In this document: in pieces, positions 14,484 through 21,747 of the stretch | How positions within the stretch are numbered: position 1 is the first letter of the stretch | Layout: each line of letters starts with the position of its first letter | NCBI GenBank assembly: GCA_900771085.1 | Contig: CAAGMR010000053.1 | Span: 1-22,481 of the forward strand | Reading direction: 5' to 3' | From: Clostridia bacterium | Lineage (GTDB): Bacteria; Bacillota; Clostridia; Oscillospirales; Acutalibacteraceae | Length of the DNA: 22,481 bases | Program-made: the position numbers and the translations under genes | Notes under the pieces: generated by a model | Told to the model about the DNA's origin: nothing | Database searches by the model: none | Seen by the model: the letters and a program-made list of their open reading frames with translations, nothing else

Positions 14484-15173
14484 TTGGTATATGTAACAGG
14501 AGACCTGCACGGGGATTTTGACAGGTTTAAAACTTCATCAATGAAAAAGCTCGGTAAGGGCGACACCCTTATCGTATGCGGGGATTTTGGCTTCCTTTGG
14601 GATGGCTCTGCAGCTGAGACAAAGGTGCTTGAAAAACTCGCCAAAATGAAATTTAACATCTGCTTCGTTGAAGGAACACACGAAAACTTCAATCTTCTGA
14701 ATTCATACCCGGTCAGCGAGTGGAATGGCGGAAAGGTTCACCATATTGTGGGAAGTGTTTACCATCTCATGAGAGGTCAGGTTTTCAACATTGAAGGCTT
14801 CAGAATCTTCACCATGGGCGGCGGAGAAAGCCCTGACATTGAAATCAGAATGGCAAATGACAACTGGTATCCTGAAGAGAGTCCTAATCAGCAGGAACTC
14901 ATCGAGGGTGCAGAAAATATGGCAAAGTATGGCAATGTGGTTGACTTTGTAATCACTCACGAACCATCTGCAAAGGTTAAGGAGTTCCTCCAGATGCAGT
15001 CTACAGACAAATCAAGAGTCACACTTCTTAACACATACTTTGAAGAACTCGCATACGCCGTAAACTATAAAAAATGGTATTTTGGCAGCCTTCATGTCGA
15101 CAAGCATATATCGGCAACACAGGTTGCCGTATTTACAGATGTAATTGAGGCACTGTCGGGACAGAAAATTTAA
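14484..15173 (+). CDS. Diverged metallophosphoesterase (calcineurin-like), TTG start
   Basis: A 229-aa protein of the calcineurin-like phosphoesterase fold. Metal-site motifs are visible in order: D7-x-H9 (GDLHGD), G33-D34 (CGDFGF), a GNHE-like G64-T65-H66-E67, H159 (ITHEP) and a GHxH-like G201-S202-L203-H204. Relatives I remember from Firmicutes read DGNHENF, THCAPSS and FGHYHDN at these places. Here the conserved Asn is Thr65 and the first His of GHxH is Ser202, so two metal or catalytic positions are changed. The rest of the family frame (LLNSYPVSEWNGGKVH, HLMRGQVF) is well kept. The TTG follows GGAGGAG; there is no ATG nearby. It is transcribed alone, with a strong terminator after it. 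The substrate is unknown, and activity is uncertain. Confidence 0.85.
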   Translation: MVYVTGDLHGDFDRFKTSSMKKLGKGDTLIVCGDFGFLWDGSAAETKVLEKLAKMKFNICFVEGTHENFNLLNSYPVSEWNGGKVHHIVGSVYHLMRGQVFNIEGFRIFTMGGGESPDIEIRMANDNWYPEESPNQQELIEGAENMAKYGNVVDFVITHEPSAKVKEFLQMQSTDKSRVTLLNTYFEELAYAVNYKKWYFGSLHVDKHISATQVAVFTDVIEALSGQKI

Positions 15174-15191
15174 TAAAAAATCGTTTTCGGG

Positions 15192-15241
15192 GAACCGTGC
15201 AACGATAACGGAAGTTATCGTTGTTACGGTTCATTTTTTTT
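15192..15241 (+). terminator. Terminator of the metallophosphoesterase gene
   Basis: A long stem: GAACCGT (15192-15198) with ACGGTTC (15226-15232), and CAACGATAAC (15200-15209) with GTTATCGTTG (15214-15223). There is a small internal bulge and a GGAA loop. Eight T follow. Confidence 0.9.
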
Positions 15242-15332
15242 GCCTGAAAAGCACAAAATATGGTGTAGAATAGCGGAAAAAGCGGTTTGTACATTAGACG
15301 CTGTTTGCCTAAAAAGGCGTGTGCCATAATCA

Positions 15333-15361
15333 TTGACAAATTGTTTGCAAAAATATATCAT
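15333..15361 (+). promoter_or_regulatory. Promoter of the DUF5692 gene
   Basis: A perfect TTGACA (15333-15338) is followed after 17 bases by TATCAT (15356-15361). The predicted start near 15368 leaves a leader of about 96 bases. No gene is seen in the preceding stretch from 15242. Confidence 0.6.
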
Positions 15362-15375
15362 TAGGGTGTGTATTA

Positions 15376-15459
15376 GTGCGTTTTTAGCACATTGCATATC
15401 CTTTTGAACGCAACCGGTAGCGTTTGAATGAAAAATTAAATTTTGTTTGGGGGCAAACA
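15376..15459 (+). promoter_or_regulatory. Structured leader of the DUF5692 gene
   Basis: Three small hairpins line up: GTGC/GCAC (15376-15390), AACGC/GCGTT (15407-15424) and TGTTTG/CAAACA around GGGG (15444-15459). The last one places the only G-rich ribosome binding site partly in its loop, about 10 bases before the ATG. No known riboswitch class was recognised. Confidence 0.4.
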
Positions 15460-15463
15460 CATT

Positions 15464-16528
15464 ATGATGTTTGAAATTTATGGCGACCTCGCTGGTTGGC
15501 AGCTCCTTGGCTGGCTTCTTGTATTCGTAGGTCTCGTAGTAGCAAACGAAGTAGCTCGTCGTTCTAAGATCGGCGGTGTAGCTACTTTCATCGCACTTCC
15601 AGCAATCCTTACTGTTTACTTCATCGTTGTAAACGTTGCAGCTAAAACAGGCGCTGCATGGGCAGTTGACAATGGTACAGTTGTTTACATGAACGGCTGG
15701 TTCCACTATGCTAAGCTCTATGCTGCAGATGCTGGTTGTATTGGTTTCATGATGCTCAAGTATAAGTGGAGCATCGGTAAGAAAGACTGGTTCAAAGTAT
15801 TCCCATTCATCATCGTAGCAATCAACATCCTTATCGCTGTTGGTTCTGACTTCGAGTCAGCTATTAAGGGCTATCTTGCATCTGGCAACCTTTCAGGTGG
15901 CTGGTGGTTCTCTTCTGAGGACGTTTGGCTCTATGGCGGATGGTGGAACATCCTCAACGGTCTTGCTGGTATCATCGATATCTTCTGCATGACTGGCTGG
16001 TGGGGAATCTACACATCAAAAGACGGCAAAGATATGGTATGGCCAGACATGACATGGTGCTTCATCATTGCTTATGATATCTGGAACTTCACATACACAT
16101 ACCTCAACCTTCCTACACATTCATGGTATTGCGGCGTTGCTCTTCTTCTTGCTCCAACATTTGCTAACGCATTCTGGAACAAGGGTGGCTGGATCCAGAA
16201 CCGTGCAAACACACTTGCTATCTGGTGCATGTTCGCTCAGGTATTCCCACACTTCCAGCTCGACTCAAGATTTGCTGTTATTCCAACAATCTACGGCGAC
16301 TCTTATGCTGCAAACAACTATCAGCTCATCCCATCACCAGACGCTATGCCAACAGAGGCAGATCCTACAATGCAGGGCGTAATGGCAGTACTTTCTATTG
16401 TTGCTAACGTTGTTTGCCTTGCTGCAATCATTAAGCGTTCTAAGGTTCAGGGCAAGAATCCATACACTAACGATATCTTCACAGATCAGAAGGATTATCA
16501 GGAAGCTATGGCTCGCGTTGAAGCTTAA
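15464..16528 (+). CDS. DUF5692-family polytopic membrane protein, function unknown
   Basis: A 354-aa integral membrane protein with about nine hydrophobic segments and unusually many Trp residues, including GGWWF, GGWWN and GWWGIY. The N-terminal pattern (LLGWLLVFVGLVVANEVARRSKIGG) matches the clostridial family I know as DUF5692, for which no function is established. The WFHYAKLYAADAGCIGFM segment fits too. The ATG at 15464 (a second ATG follows at once) has GGGGG upstream. An in-frame TTG at 15443 lies before that site and is not the start. Codons are as strongly biased as those of GAPDH, AOR and PFOR, suggesting a very abundant membrane protein. It is transcribed alone from a strong promoter and followed by a strong terminator. 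Transport or energy-related roles are speculation. Confidence 0.8.
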   Translation: MMFEIYGDLAGWQLLGWLLVFVGLVVANEVARRSKIGGVATFIALPAILTVYFIVVNVAAKTGAAWAVDNGTVVYMNGWFHYAKLYAADAGCIGFMMLKYKWSIGKKDWFKVFPFIIVAINILIAVGSDFESAIKGYLASGNLSGGWWFSSEDVWLYGGWWNILNGLAGIIDIFCMTGWWGIYTSKDGKDMVWPDMTWCFIIAYDIWNFTYTYLNLPTHSWYCGVALLLAPTFANAFWNKGGWIQNRANTLAIWCMFAQVFPHFQLDSRFAVIPTIYGDSYAANNYQLIPSPDAMPTEADPTMQGVMAVLSIVANVVCLAAIIKRSKVQGKNPYTNDIFTDQKDYQEAMARVEA

Positions 16529-16593
16529 TTTTGAGCTTTTAAGTTACAGTAACAAACAAATACCGGTACAAATAAATACTTGAATAAAGTATT

Positions 16594-16623
16594 AGGGCAA
16601 TGCCTTTTGGCATTGCCCTTTTT
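16594..16623. terminator. Terminator between the DUF5692 gene and comM
   Basis: AGGGCAATGCC and GGCATTGCCCT form a perfect 11-bp stem with a TTTT loop and a T run on the plus strand. On the minus strand the following sequence is only moderately T-rich, so it mainly serves the DUF5692 gene. Confidence 0.9.
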
Positions 16624-16625
16624 GT

Positions 16626-18164
16626 TTACTCTTTTTCCATGCATCTGTAGTTTATGGCTTCAGCCAGGTGAGAAAGACTTATACATTTGCTGCCGTCAAG
16701 GTCTGCTATTGTGCGCGCAACTTTTAATATTTTGTCGTTTGCTCTGGCGGAGAACCCGTATTTTTCAGAGGACGAAATCAGAAGTTTTTTTGATGCCTCA
16801 TCGAGAATGCAATACTTCCTTATTTCATCTGATTTCATATTCGCATTGCAGTTGGTTGAAGATCTTTTAAACCGCTCTTTCTGAATTGCTCGGGCTTTCT
16901 CGACACGCTTTCGGATACTTTCAGATGACTCGGGCTTTGAACTGCTTTGCAGAATTTCCTCTTCGCTTGTAGGTGTCACATATACTTTGATATCTATTCT
17001 GTCTGATAGCGGACCCGATATTCTGTTCTGGTATTTCCTCACGGCTTCAGTCGAGCATGTGCATGAGTGACGGGAATCACCATAGTATCCGCATGGGCAT
17101 GGGTTCATAGCGCAGACAAGCATGATGCGGCTGGGATAGGTGATGACCTGAGCAGTTCGGGAAACAGTTACCTGTCCATCTTCCAGAGGCTGACGCAGAG
17201 ATTCAAGAACCTGTTTGGTAAAAAGGGGGAGCTCATCAAGGAACAGAACGCCATTGTTTGCAAGAGATAGTTCGCCCGGTCTTGGATAAGAACCACCTCC
17301 CGTGATGGATGGCGTTGATGCAGTGTGATGAGGTGACCTGAAAGGACGGTCGGTGATAAGACCGATACCGTCTGAAAGACGGCCCGCAACAGAATAAATC
17401 TTGGTTGTTTCCAGAGCCTCGTCATAGGTCATGGTTGGAAGAATGGTTGGCAGTCTTCTGCTCAACATGCTTTTTCCTGATCCGGGTGGGCCGACAAGCA
17501 GTATATTGTGACCGCCGGACGCGGCTATTTCAAACGCCCTTTTGGTTTCAAACTGGCCTATAACATCAGAAAAGTCGGGAGTATGTTCATCGCAAGGTAT
17601 GCTTCTGACGAAGTCATCTCCGACTTTGGACTGTGATGAAACAGGCTCTATAGGTGAAACGTCATTGATGTGCTCTATGAACTCCTTTATGCTGCTTACC
17701 GGGTAAATATCCATATCGGTAATGACTTTTGCTTCCGACGCGTTACAGGACGGAATAAAGGCTTTTTTTATACCTTCGTCTCTTGCCGATATCAGCATTG
17801 GCAGAACACCGCTTATCTGCCTCAATGAACCATCAAGAGCCAGTTCTCCTATAAGTATTGTGTCACAGAAATCGTGCTTTATCTGTCTGGATGCAAGCAG
17901 TATACCGGTTAATATTGGAAAGTCATAAACCGTTCCGACTTTCTTTAGTTCTGCGGGCGCAAGGTTTACGGTAATTCTGCTTGGAGGGAATTCCAGTTTT
18001 GAATTCTTGATGGCTGCTCTTACTCTTTCTTTGGATTCGGAAACAGAGCTTGAAGGCAGGCCAACTATGTCAAAACGGGGGAGTCCGGTAGAGATATCAA
18101 CCTCAACATCAATGATTCTTCCGCCCAGTCCGGATATGCCGGAACTCTTTACAATGGAAAACAT
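16626..18164 (-). CDS. comM: ComM/YifB-family Mg-chelatase-like AAA+ ATPase
   Basis: A 512-aa hexameric ATPase family member. In naturally competent bacteria ComM is a branch-migration helicase acting during DNA recombination; in other bacteria its role is less clear. It has an N-terminal ChlI-like domain (GLPRFDIVGLPSSSVSESKERVRAAI), Walker A GPPGSGKS (225-232), Walker B VLFLDE (306-311), a Cys-rich MNPCPCGYYGDSRHSCTC segment (353-370) and an arginine-finger region GPLSDRID (384-391). The C-terminal Mg_chelatase_C domain contains SARANDKILKVARTIADL. The length matches the family (about 505-512). The start has GAGGTG upstream. It is divergent from phosphoglucomutase. No other competence gene is in the window. 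Confidence 0.95.
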   Translation of the reverse strand: MFSIVKSSGISGLGGRIIDVEVDISTGLPRFDIVGLPSSSVSESKERVRAAIKNSKLEFPPSRITVNLAPAELKKVGTVYDFPILTGILLASRQIKHDFCDTILIGELALDGSLRQISGVLPMLISARDEGIKKAFIPSCNASEAKVITDMDIYPVSSIKEFIEHINDVSPIEPVSSQSKVGDDFVRSIPCDEHTPDFSDVIGQFETKRAFEIAASGGHNILLVGPPGSGKSMLSRRLPTILPTMTYDEALETTKIYSVAGRLSDGIGLITDRPFRSPHHTASTPSITGGGSYPRPGELSLANNGVLFLDELPLFTKQVLESLRQPLEDGQVTVSRTAQVITYPSRIMLVCAMNPCPCGYYGDSRHSCTCSTEAVRKYQNRISGPLSDRIDIKVYVTPTSEEEILQSSSKPESSESIRKRVEKARAIQKERFKRSSTNCNANMKSDEIRKYCILDEASKKLLISSSEKYGFSARANDKILKVARTIADLDGSKCISLSHLAEAINYRCMEKE

Positions 18165-18196
18165 TTTTTCACCTCTATCAATTTGATAAATATGAA

Positions 18197-18225
18197 TATA
18201 AAGTAATTGGATAGAGAGCGCACAA
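18197..18225 (-). promoter_or_regulatory. Possible promoter of comM
   Basis: On the minus strand TTGTGC is followed after 17 bases by TTTATA (forward 18220-18225 and 18197-18202). The match is moderate. It lies between the gene and the palindromic element at 18232-18304. Confidence 0.4.
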
Positions 18226-18231
18226 CAAAAA

Positions 18232-18304
18232 GAACGAACGGTCGAAAAAGCGCTATAAACGGCGCTTGTTTCGACTTTTTTTCGCTTTTGGATGCCGTTC
18301 GTTC
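18232..18304. repeat. Nested palindromic element between divergent promoters
   Basis: The outer arms GAACGAACGG (18232-18241) and CCGTTCGTTC (18295-18304) pair over 10 bp. They enclose an inner hairpin of 12 bp with one bulge: TCGAAAAAGCGC (18242-18253) against GCGCTT-G-TTTCGA (18262-18274). On the plus strand the inner hairpin is followed by seven T; on the minus strand the outer stem is followed by TTTTTG. Both ends thus look like terminators, yet the element sits upstream of both the comM and pgm promoters. It may be an insulating double terminator, a small RNA or a small palindromic repeat. Confidence 0.6.
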
Positions 18305-18330
18305 AGGGCGAATGGAGAGCCAATGATAAA

Positions 18331-18360
18331 TTGACAAACATTCTTTGGCGGTATTAAAAT
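18331..18360 (+). promoter_or_regulatory. Promoter of phosphoglucomutase
   Basis: A perfect TTGACA (18331-18336) is followed after 18 bases by TAAAAT (18355-18360). The leader would be about 25 bases, with GGAGG before the ATG at 18392. Confidence 0.6.
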
Positions 18361-18391
18361 TAGAAAGATAACTATTCCTTGGAGGTTAAAT

Positions 18392-20077
18392 ATGAACGAC
18401 TATAATAACCTTTATAAATTATGGCTTGATAAGTGTGATGACGAGGTTCTTCTTGAAGAACTGAAGTCAATAGATAGCGACGATGAGGCGATACTCGATC
18501 GCTTTTACAAGAGTTTGCAGTTTGGAACTGCCGGCCTTAGAGGCGTACTTGGTGCCGGAACAAACAGAATGAATATCTATACTGTTAACCAGGCTACCCA
18601 GGGCGTAGCTGATTACCTCAACGCCAACTTTGACAATCCTACAGTTGCAATTGCTTATGACTCTCGCATTAATTCCGATCTCTTTGCAAAAGAGACTGCA
18701 GGCGTTTTTGCGGCAAATGGTATAAAGGCATATATCTACAAGGAATTAGTTCCAACCCCTATGCTCAGCTTTGCAGTCAGAAAACTTGGCTGTGCTTCAG
18801 GTGTAATAATTACAGCCAGCCATAACCCGGCAAAATACAATGGCTACAAATGCTATGATCCTGAAGGATATCAGATGACTGATGAGGCAGCAGATGCTGC
18901 ATATCAGTTCATCCAGAAGGTTGATATGTTTGCTGATGTTAAGAGAAAGTCTTTTGAAGAAGGCCTCAGCGACGGCAGCATTGAATACATTTCAGATGAA
19001 GTATATGAAGAATTCTTTGACCTTGTTCAGGCAAAGAACATTAATCCTGAAGCATGCGCAAAGGCTAATCTCAAAGTAATCTTCACACCGCTCAATGGTA
19101 CAGGAAACAAACCTGTTCAGAAGATTCTCAAGAGAATTGGTGTAACAGACGTAACTGTTGTTCCTGAACAGGAGAATCCGGACGGAAACTTCCCAACCTG
19201 TCCTTATCCAAACCCTGAAATCAGACAGGCTTTTGAGTGCGCACTGGCTCTTGCAAGAAAGACAGGCGCAGACCTTCTTCTTGCAACAGACCCTGACTGC
19301 GACCGCGTTGGTATTGCGGTAAAGGATGGAGACGATTACACTCTTATGAGCGGTAACGAAGTAGGTGCGCTCATGACAGAGTATGTTCTCTCTCAGTATA
19401 AGGAAAAAGGCATTATGCCTGCTGATCCGGTTGTTGTAGAATCAATTGTTACAACAGACCTTGTTAAGGCAATAGCTGCAGATTACGGTGCAAGAGTTCA
19501 GAATACTCTGACCGGATTCAAGTATATTGGTGAGTTCGTCACAAACCTTGAAAAAGAAGGCAGAGAAGACAATTACATCGTTGGTATGGAAGAAAGCTAC
19601 GGCTACCTGCTCGGTACTCACGCACGCGACAAGGATGCGGTAGTAGCATCACAGCTTATTTGCGAAATGGCTTCATATTACAAGCTTCAGGGTCTTTCAC
19701 TCCTTGAAAAGATGAAAGAGCTTTATGCCAAGCATGGCATCTACATCAATAAGGTTGAAAGTTTTGAGTTTGAAGGCGCATCAGGTATGGACAAGATGGC
19801 AAATATTATGTCCTACGTCAGAGACAATGCTCCTTCAACTGTTGCCGGCCTTCCTGTTGTTGAGGCAATCGACTATAAAAACAGCGAAGCCACAGGCCTT
19901 CCGGCTTCAAACGTTCTGGCGTTTAAGCTTCCTGCAGGCGCAGGCATTATTGTTCGCCCTTCCGGAACCGAGCCAAAACTGAAGTTTTATATCACAGCCA
20001 CCGGAAAGACATTCGAAGAGGCTACAGAACTCTACGAAAAAATACTCGAAAACGGAAAAATTTGGCTGAAAGTATAG
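18392..20077 (+). CDS. pgcA: Phosphoglucomutase/phosphomannomutase (alpha-D-phosphohexomutase)
   Basis: A 561-aa cytoplasmic enzyme interconverting glucose-1-phosphate and glucose-6-phosphate (often mannose phosphates too), feeding glycogen, sugar nucleotides and cell wall synthesis. It has the four family signatures: the phosphoserine loop TASHNP with Ser143, the metal loop DPDCDR (Asp300, 302, 304), the sugar-binding loop GMEESYG (398-404) and the C-terminal phosphate-binding RPSGTEPKLK. The N-terminus with QFGTAGLRG and the length fit the PgcA-type group of Bacillota (about 560-580 aa). GGAGG precedes the ATG. It is transcribed alone. Confidence 0.96.
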   Translation: MNDYNNLYKLWLDKCDDEVLLEELKSIDSDDEAILDRFYKSLQFGTAGLRGVLGAGTNRMNIYTVNQATQGVADYLNANFDNPTVAIAYDSRINSDLFAKETAGVFAANGIKAYIYKELVPTPMLSFAVRKLGCASGVIITASHNPAKYNGYKCYDPEGYQMTDEAADAAYQFIQKVDMFADVKRKSFEEGLSDGSIEYISDEVYEEFFDLVQAKNINPEACAKANLKVIFTPLNGTGNKPVQKILKRIGVTDVTVVPEQENPDGNFPTCPYPNPEIRQAFECALALARKTGADLLLATDPDCDRVGIAVKDGDDYTLMSGNEVGALMTEYVLSQYKEKGIMPADPVVVESIVTTDLVKAIAADYGARVQNTLTGFKYIGEFVTNLEKEGREDNYIVGMEESYGYLLGTHARDKDAVVASQLICEMASYYKLQGLSLLEKMKELYAKHGIYINKVESFEFEGASGMDKMANIMSYVRDNAPSTVAGLPVVEAIDYKNSEATGLPASNVLAFKLPAGAGIIVRPSGTEPKLKFYITATGKTFEEATELYEKILENGKIWLKV

Positions 20078-20082
20078 GACAT

Positions 20083-20141
20083 AACGTCAAAATGCCGAAA
20101 TAAGTGACCAATTATTGGCCATTTATCACGTTGAATTTTTG
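20083..20141 (+). terminator. Imperfect terminator-like hairpin after phosphoglucomutase
   Basis: An imperfect long stem: AACGT and AAATGCC on the left pair with GGCCATTT and ACGTT on the right (20083-20132), with several mismatches. Inside is CCAA-TTA-TTGG. It is followed by GAATTTTTG. It is weaker than the other terminators here. Confidence 0.45.
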
Positions 20142-20152
20142 TAAAACTTTGC

Positions 20153-20180
20153 TTAAAATTAATCAGTGTGCACATATATT
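20153..20180 (+). promoter_or_regulatory. Possible promoter of the zinc-ribbon gene
   Basis: TTAAAA (20153-20158), 16 bases, TATATT (20175-20180). The spacer contains the palindrome TGTGCACA. The -35 match is poor. The leader of about 65 bases carries a small TTCCT/AGGAA hairpin at 20213-20226. Confidence 0.3.
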
Positions 20181-20252
20181 AACGATGGGGTTTAAATAAA
20201 AATTGTGCATAATTCCTTTTGAGGAAATAATATTTAAGCGAGGTTTTAAGAC

Positions 20253-20531
20253 ATGTACGAAGACAAGACACTTGTCTGCAAAGAATGTGGAAACGAGTTT
20301 GTTTTCACAGCAGGTGAACAGGAATTTTATGCTGAAAAAGGCTTTGAAAATGAGCCTCAGCGTTGCAAGTCCTGCCGTGACGCAAGAAAGAATGCAGTTA
20401 AAGCTGCAAGAGTAATGTATGATGCTGTATGTGCAAGCTGCGGTGCAGAATGCAAAGTTCCTTTCAAGCCAAGAGAAGACAGACCTGTATATTGCAGCGA
20501 ATGCTTTGCCAATATGAAAGAAGAAGCATAA
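20253..20531 (+). CDS. Small zinc-ribbon protein (zf-trcl type)
   Basis: A 92-aa protein with two zinc-ribbon halves. The first has CKEC near residue 9 and CKSC near 38, embedded in DKTLVCKECGNEFVFTAGEQEFYAEKGF, the typical start of the clostridial zf-trcl family. The second has CASC and CSEC around a VPFKPREDRPVYC segment. Eight paired Cys should bind two zinc ions. The function of the family is unknown; nucleic-acid or protein binding is often assumed. The ATG follows GCGAGG at 9 bases. It is transcribed on its own and ended by a strong terminator. Confidence 0.88.
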   Translation: MYEDKTLVCKECGNEFVFTAGEQEFYAEKGFENEPQRCKSCRDARKNAVKAARVMYDAVCASCGAECKVPFKPREDRPVYCSECFANMKEEA

Positions 20532-20560
20532 GTTACTTTTTTATTAATAAGTACTGAATC

Positions 20561-20593
20561 GGAACGCTTCTGGATGGAAGCGTTCCTTTTTTT
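20561..20593 (+). terminator. Terminator of the zinc-ribbon gene
   Basis: GGAACGCTTC and GAAGCGTTCC form a perfect 10-bp stem with a TGGATG loop and seven T. The T run directly adjoins the GGAGG of the next gene. Confidence 0.9.
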
Positions 20594-20606
20594 GGAGGAT
20601 ACCGGA

Positions 20607-20924
20607 ATGATCGGTCTAGGAACATGGAAGTTTTCCGTAAAAACAACATACTATTCAGGAGATTTTCTCATGGAAATATCGGAGGATAATGGGCGATATA
20701 AAATAATACCAAAATTCCCCGGTCTTATGACCATCGAACTGGACTACAATGTCTTGAGTGTAACTGAAAAAGGAGATACCCTTTTTGTTGAAGCAACATC
20801 AAATATTATTCCGGGAAACAGACCGGTAAGAGCTCAATTCCTGTTCAGAGGCGATATTTGCAACGTGGAAGCAGAGATTCCTTTTTTAGGAAAAACACCG
20901 GCTATCTGTGGTCAGAGAGTTTAA
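20607..20924 (+). CDS. Small beta-rich hypothetical protein
   Basis: A 105-aa protein of unknown function. The ATG at 20607 has GGAGG at good spacing; an in-frame ATG 11 codons earlier lies inside the terminator hairpin of the previous gene and is unlikely. The sequence alternates hydrophobic and polar residues like a beta barrel. It opens with GTWKFSVKTTYYSGDF and closes with FLGKTPAICGQRV. This resembles the small lipocalin-like domain sometimes attached to clostridial flavin oxidoreductases (pattern GxWKxxVxT to GxxPxxGxR), but the similarity is from memory and weak. No signal or membrane segment. Because a terminator sits only 14 bases before its start, it is expressed either by read-through or from a promoter inside the preceding gene. 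Confidence 0.7.
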   Translation: MIGLGTWKFSVKTTYYSGDFLMEISEDNGRYKIIPKFPGLMTIELDYNVLSVTEKGDTLFVEATSNIIPGNRPVRAQFLFRGDICNVEAEIPFLGKTPAICGQRV

Positions 20925-20958
20925 GCACAAGAGCGCAAGTTCTTGTGCTCTTTTTTTT
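20924..20958 (+). terminator. Terminator overlapping the stop codon of the small beta-rich gene
   Basis: AGCACAAGA and TCTTGTGCT form a 9-bp stem with an 8-base loop, then C and eight T. The first stem base is the last base of the TAA stop codon. Confidence 0.88.
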
Positions 20959-20972
20959 ATCTTGTCCACATA

Positions 20973-21001
20973 TTGTAGATACAAAGAAAAAATGATATTA
21001 T
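20973..21001 (+). promoter_or_regulatory. Possible promoter of the anchored EP-linker protein gene
   Basis: TTGTAG (20973-20978), 17 bases, TATTAT (20996-21001). The predicted start near 21008 gives a leader of about 33 bases. Confidence 0.35.
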
Positions 21002-21040
21002 ATTGACGGTATAAACATAGCTTAAACGGGGCGAATGAAA

Positions 21041-21706
21041 ATGAATAACAAGCTTGGCAGATTGACAACTGCACTTGCTGTTGTGGCTGCAACAGTAGCG
21101 GGAACAATCGTAATAATTTCAAAAGTAGTTAATAAAGATGAGGAAAGCTTTTTTGAAGAGCATATTGAAAATGGCGGACTTGACGCCGGTATGCCATTGT
21201 TCGTTCCTCTTCAGGACGATGAAGAGCTTATCTTTGCGGCAAAGCCAAAGACTATAGATGTTGCAGAAGAAAAAGAACCTGAACCGGTTGCTGAACCTTC
21301 AATGCCGGAAATTGTTGAGCCGGAACCAGAGCCGGAGCCGGAACCTGTCGTTGTCACCCCTAAGAGAGGCCTTGCAGATCTTTTTGTTGGGGAAGAGAAT
21401 ATCAATCATACGGTAAGAATAGGTCAGACCATTGTTTCTGACGATCCGGAAGATCCTATTGTTTCAGGCGTAAGCGAAGTAATGGAGATAGATGCAGCCT
21501 GCCTGGTTTCACTTACCACAGAGACGATGATTCTCTGCATGGAGTTTTCAAACCCGGTTGATAGAAATGCATCAACCCTTGTAAATGTTTACTTTGTAAA
21601 CGACGGACTGATAAGTCTTCCAACTGCTGAGGAAAATGAAAATGTACTTGCTTTTGGTCGCGCATTCCTTACAGATGTGCCTGAACTGAAAGAATTTCTT
21701 GGATAA
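21041..21706 (+). CDS. Membrane-anchored hypothetical protein with Glu-Pro-rich linker
   Basis: A 221-aa protein (223 if the ATG at 21035 is used; the ATG at 21041 has better spacing from ACGGGG). Residues 1-28 form one hydrophobic helix (LTTALAVVAATVAGTIVIISKVV) with no clear cleavage site, so it is probably an N-terminal anchor. An acidic region follows, then an EP repeat (EPEPEPEPEP) typical of extended wall-spanning linkers. A C-terminal part of about 110 residues (from RGLADLFVGEE) looks folded, with IVSGVSEVMEIDAACLVSLTTETMILCMEF. No family was recognised. The acidic composition and linker suggest the C-terminal domain is held away from the membrane, possibly outside the cell. A strong terminator follows. 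Confidence 0.75.
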   Translation: MNNKLGRLTTALAVVAATVAGTIVIISKVVNKDEESFFEEHIENGGLDAGMPLFVPLQDDEELIFAAKPKTIDVAEEKEPEPVAEPSMPEIVEPEPEPEPEPVVVTPKRGLADLFVGEENINHTVRIGQTIVSDDPEDPIVSGVSEVMEIDAACLVSLTTETMILCMEFSNPVDRNASTLVNVYFVNDGLISLPTAEENENVLAFGRAFLTDVPELKEFLG

Positions 21707-21710
21707 TAAA

Positions 21711-21747
21711 AAGCACTTAAAGGTTAACCTTTAAGTGCTTCTTTTTT
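21711..21747. terminator. Bidirectional terminator between the anchored protein and the diguanylate cyclase gene
   Basis: A perfect 30-base palindrome: AAGCACTTAAAGG (21711-21723), TTAA, CCTTTAAGTGCTT (21728-21740). It is followed by a T run on the plus strand and, on the minus strand, by TTTTTATTAT. Confidence 0.9.
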
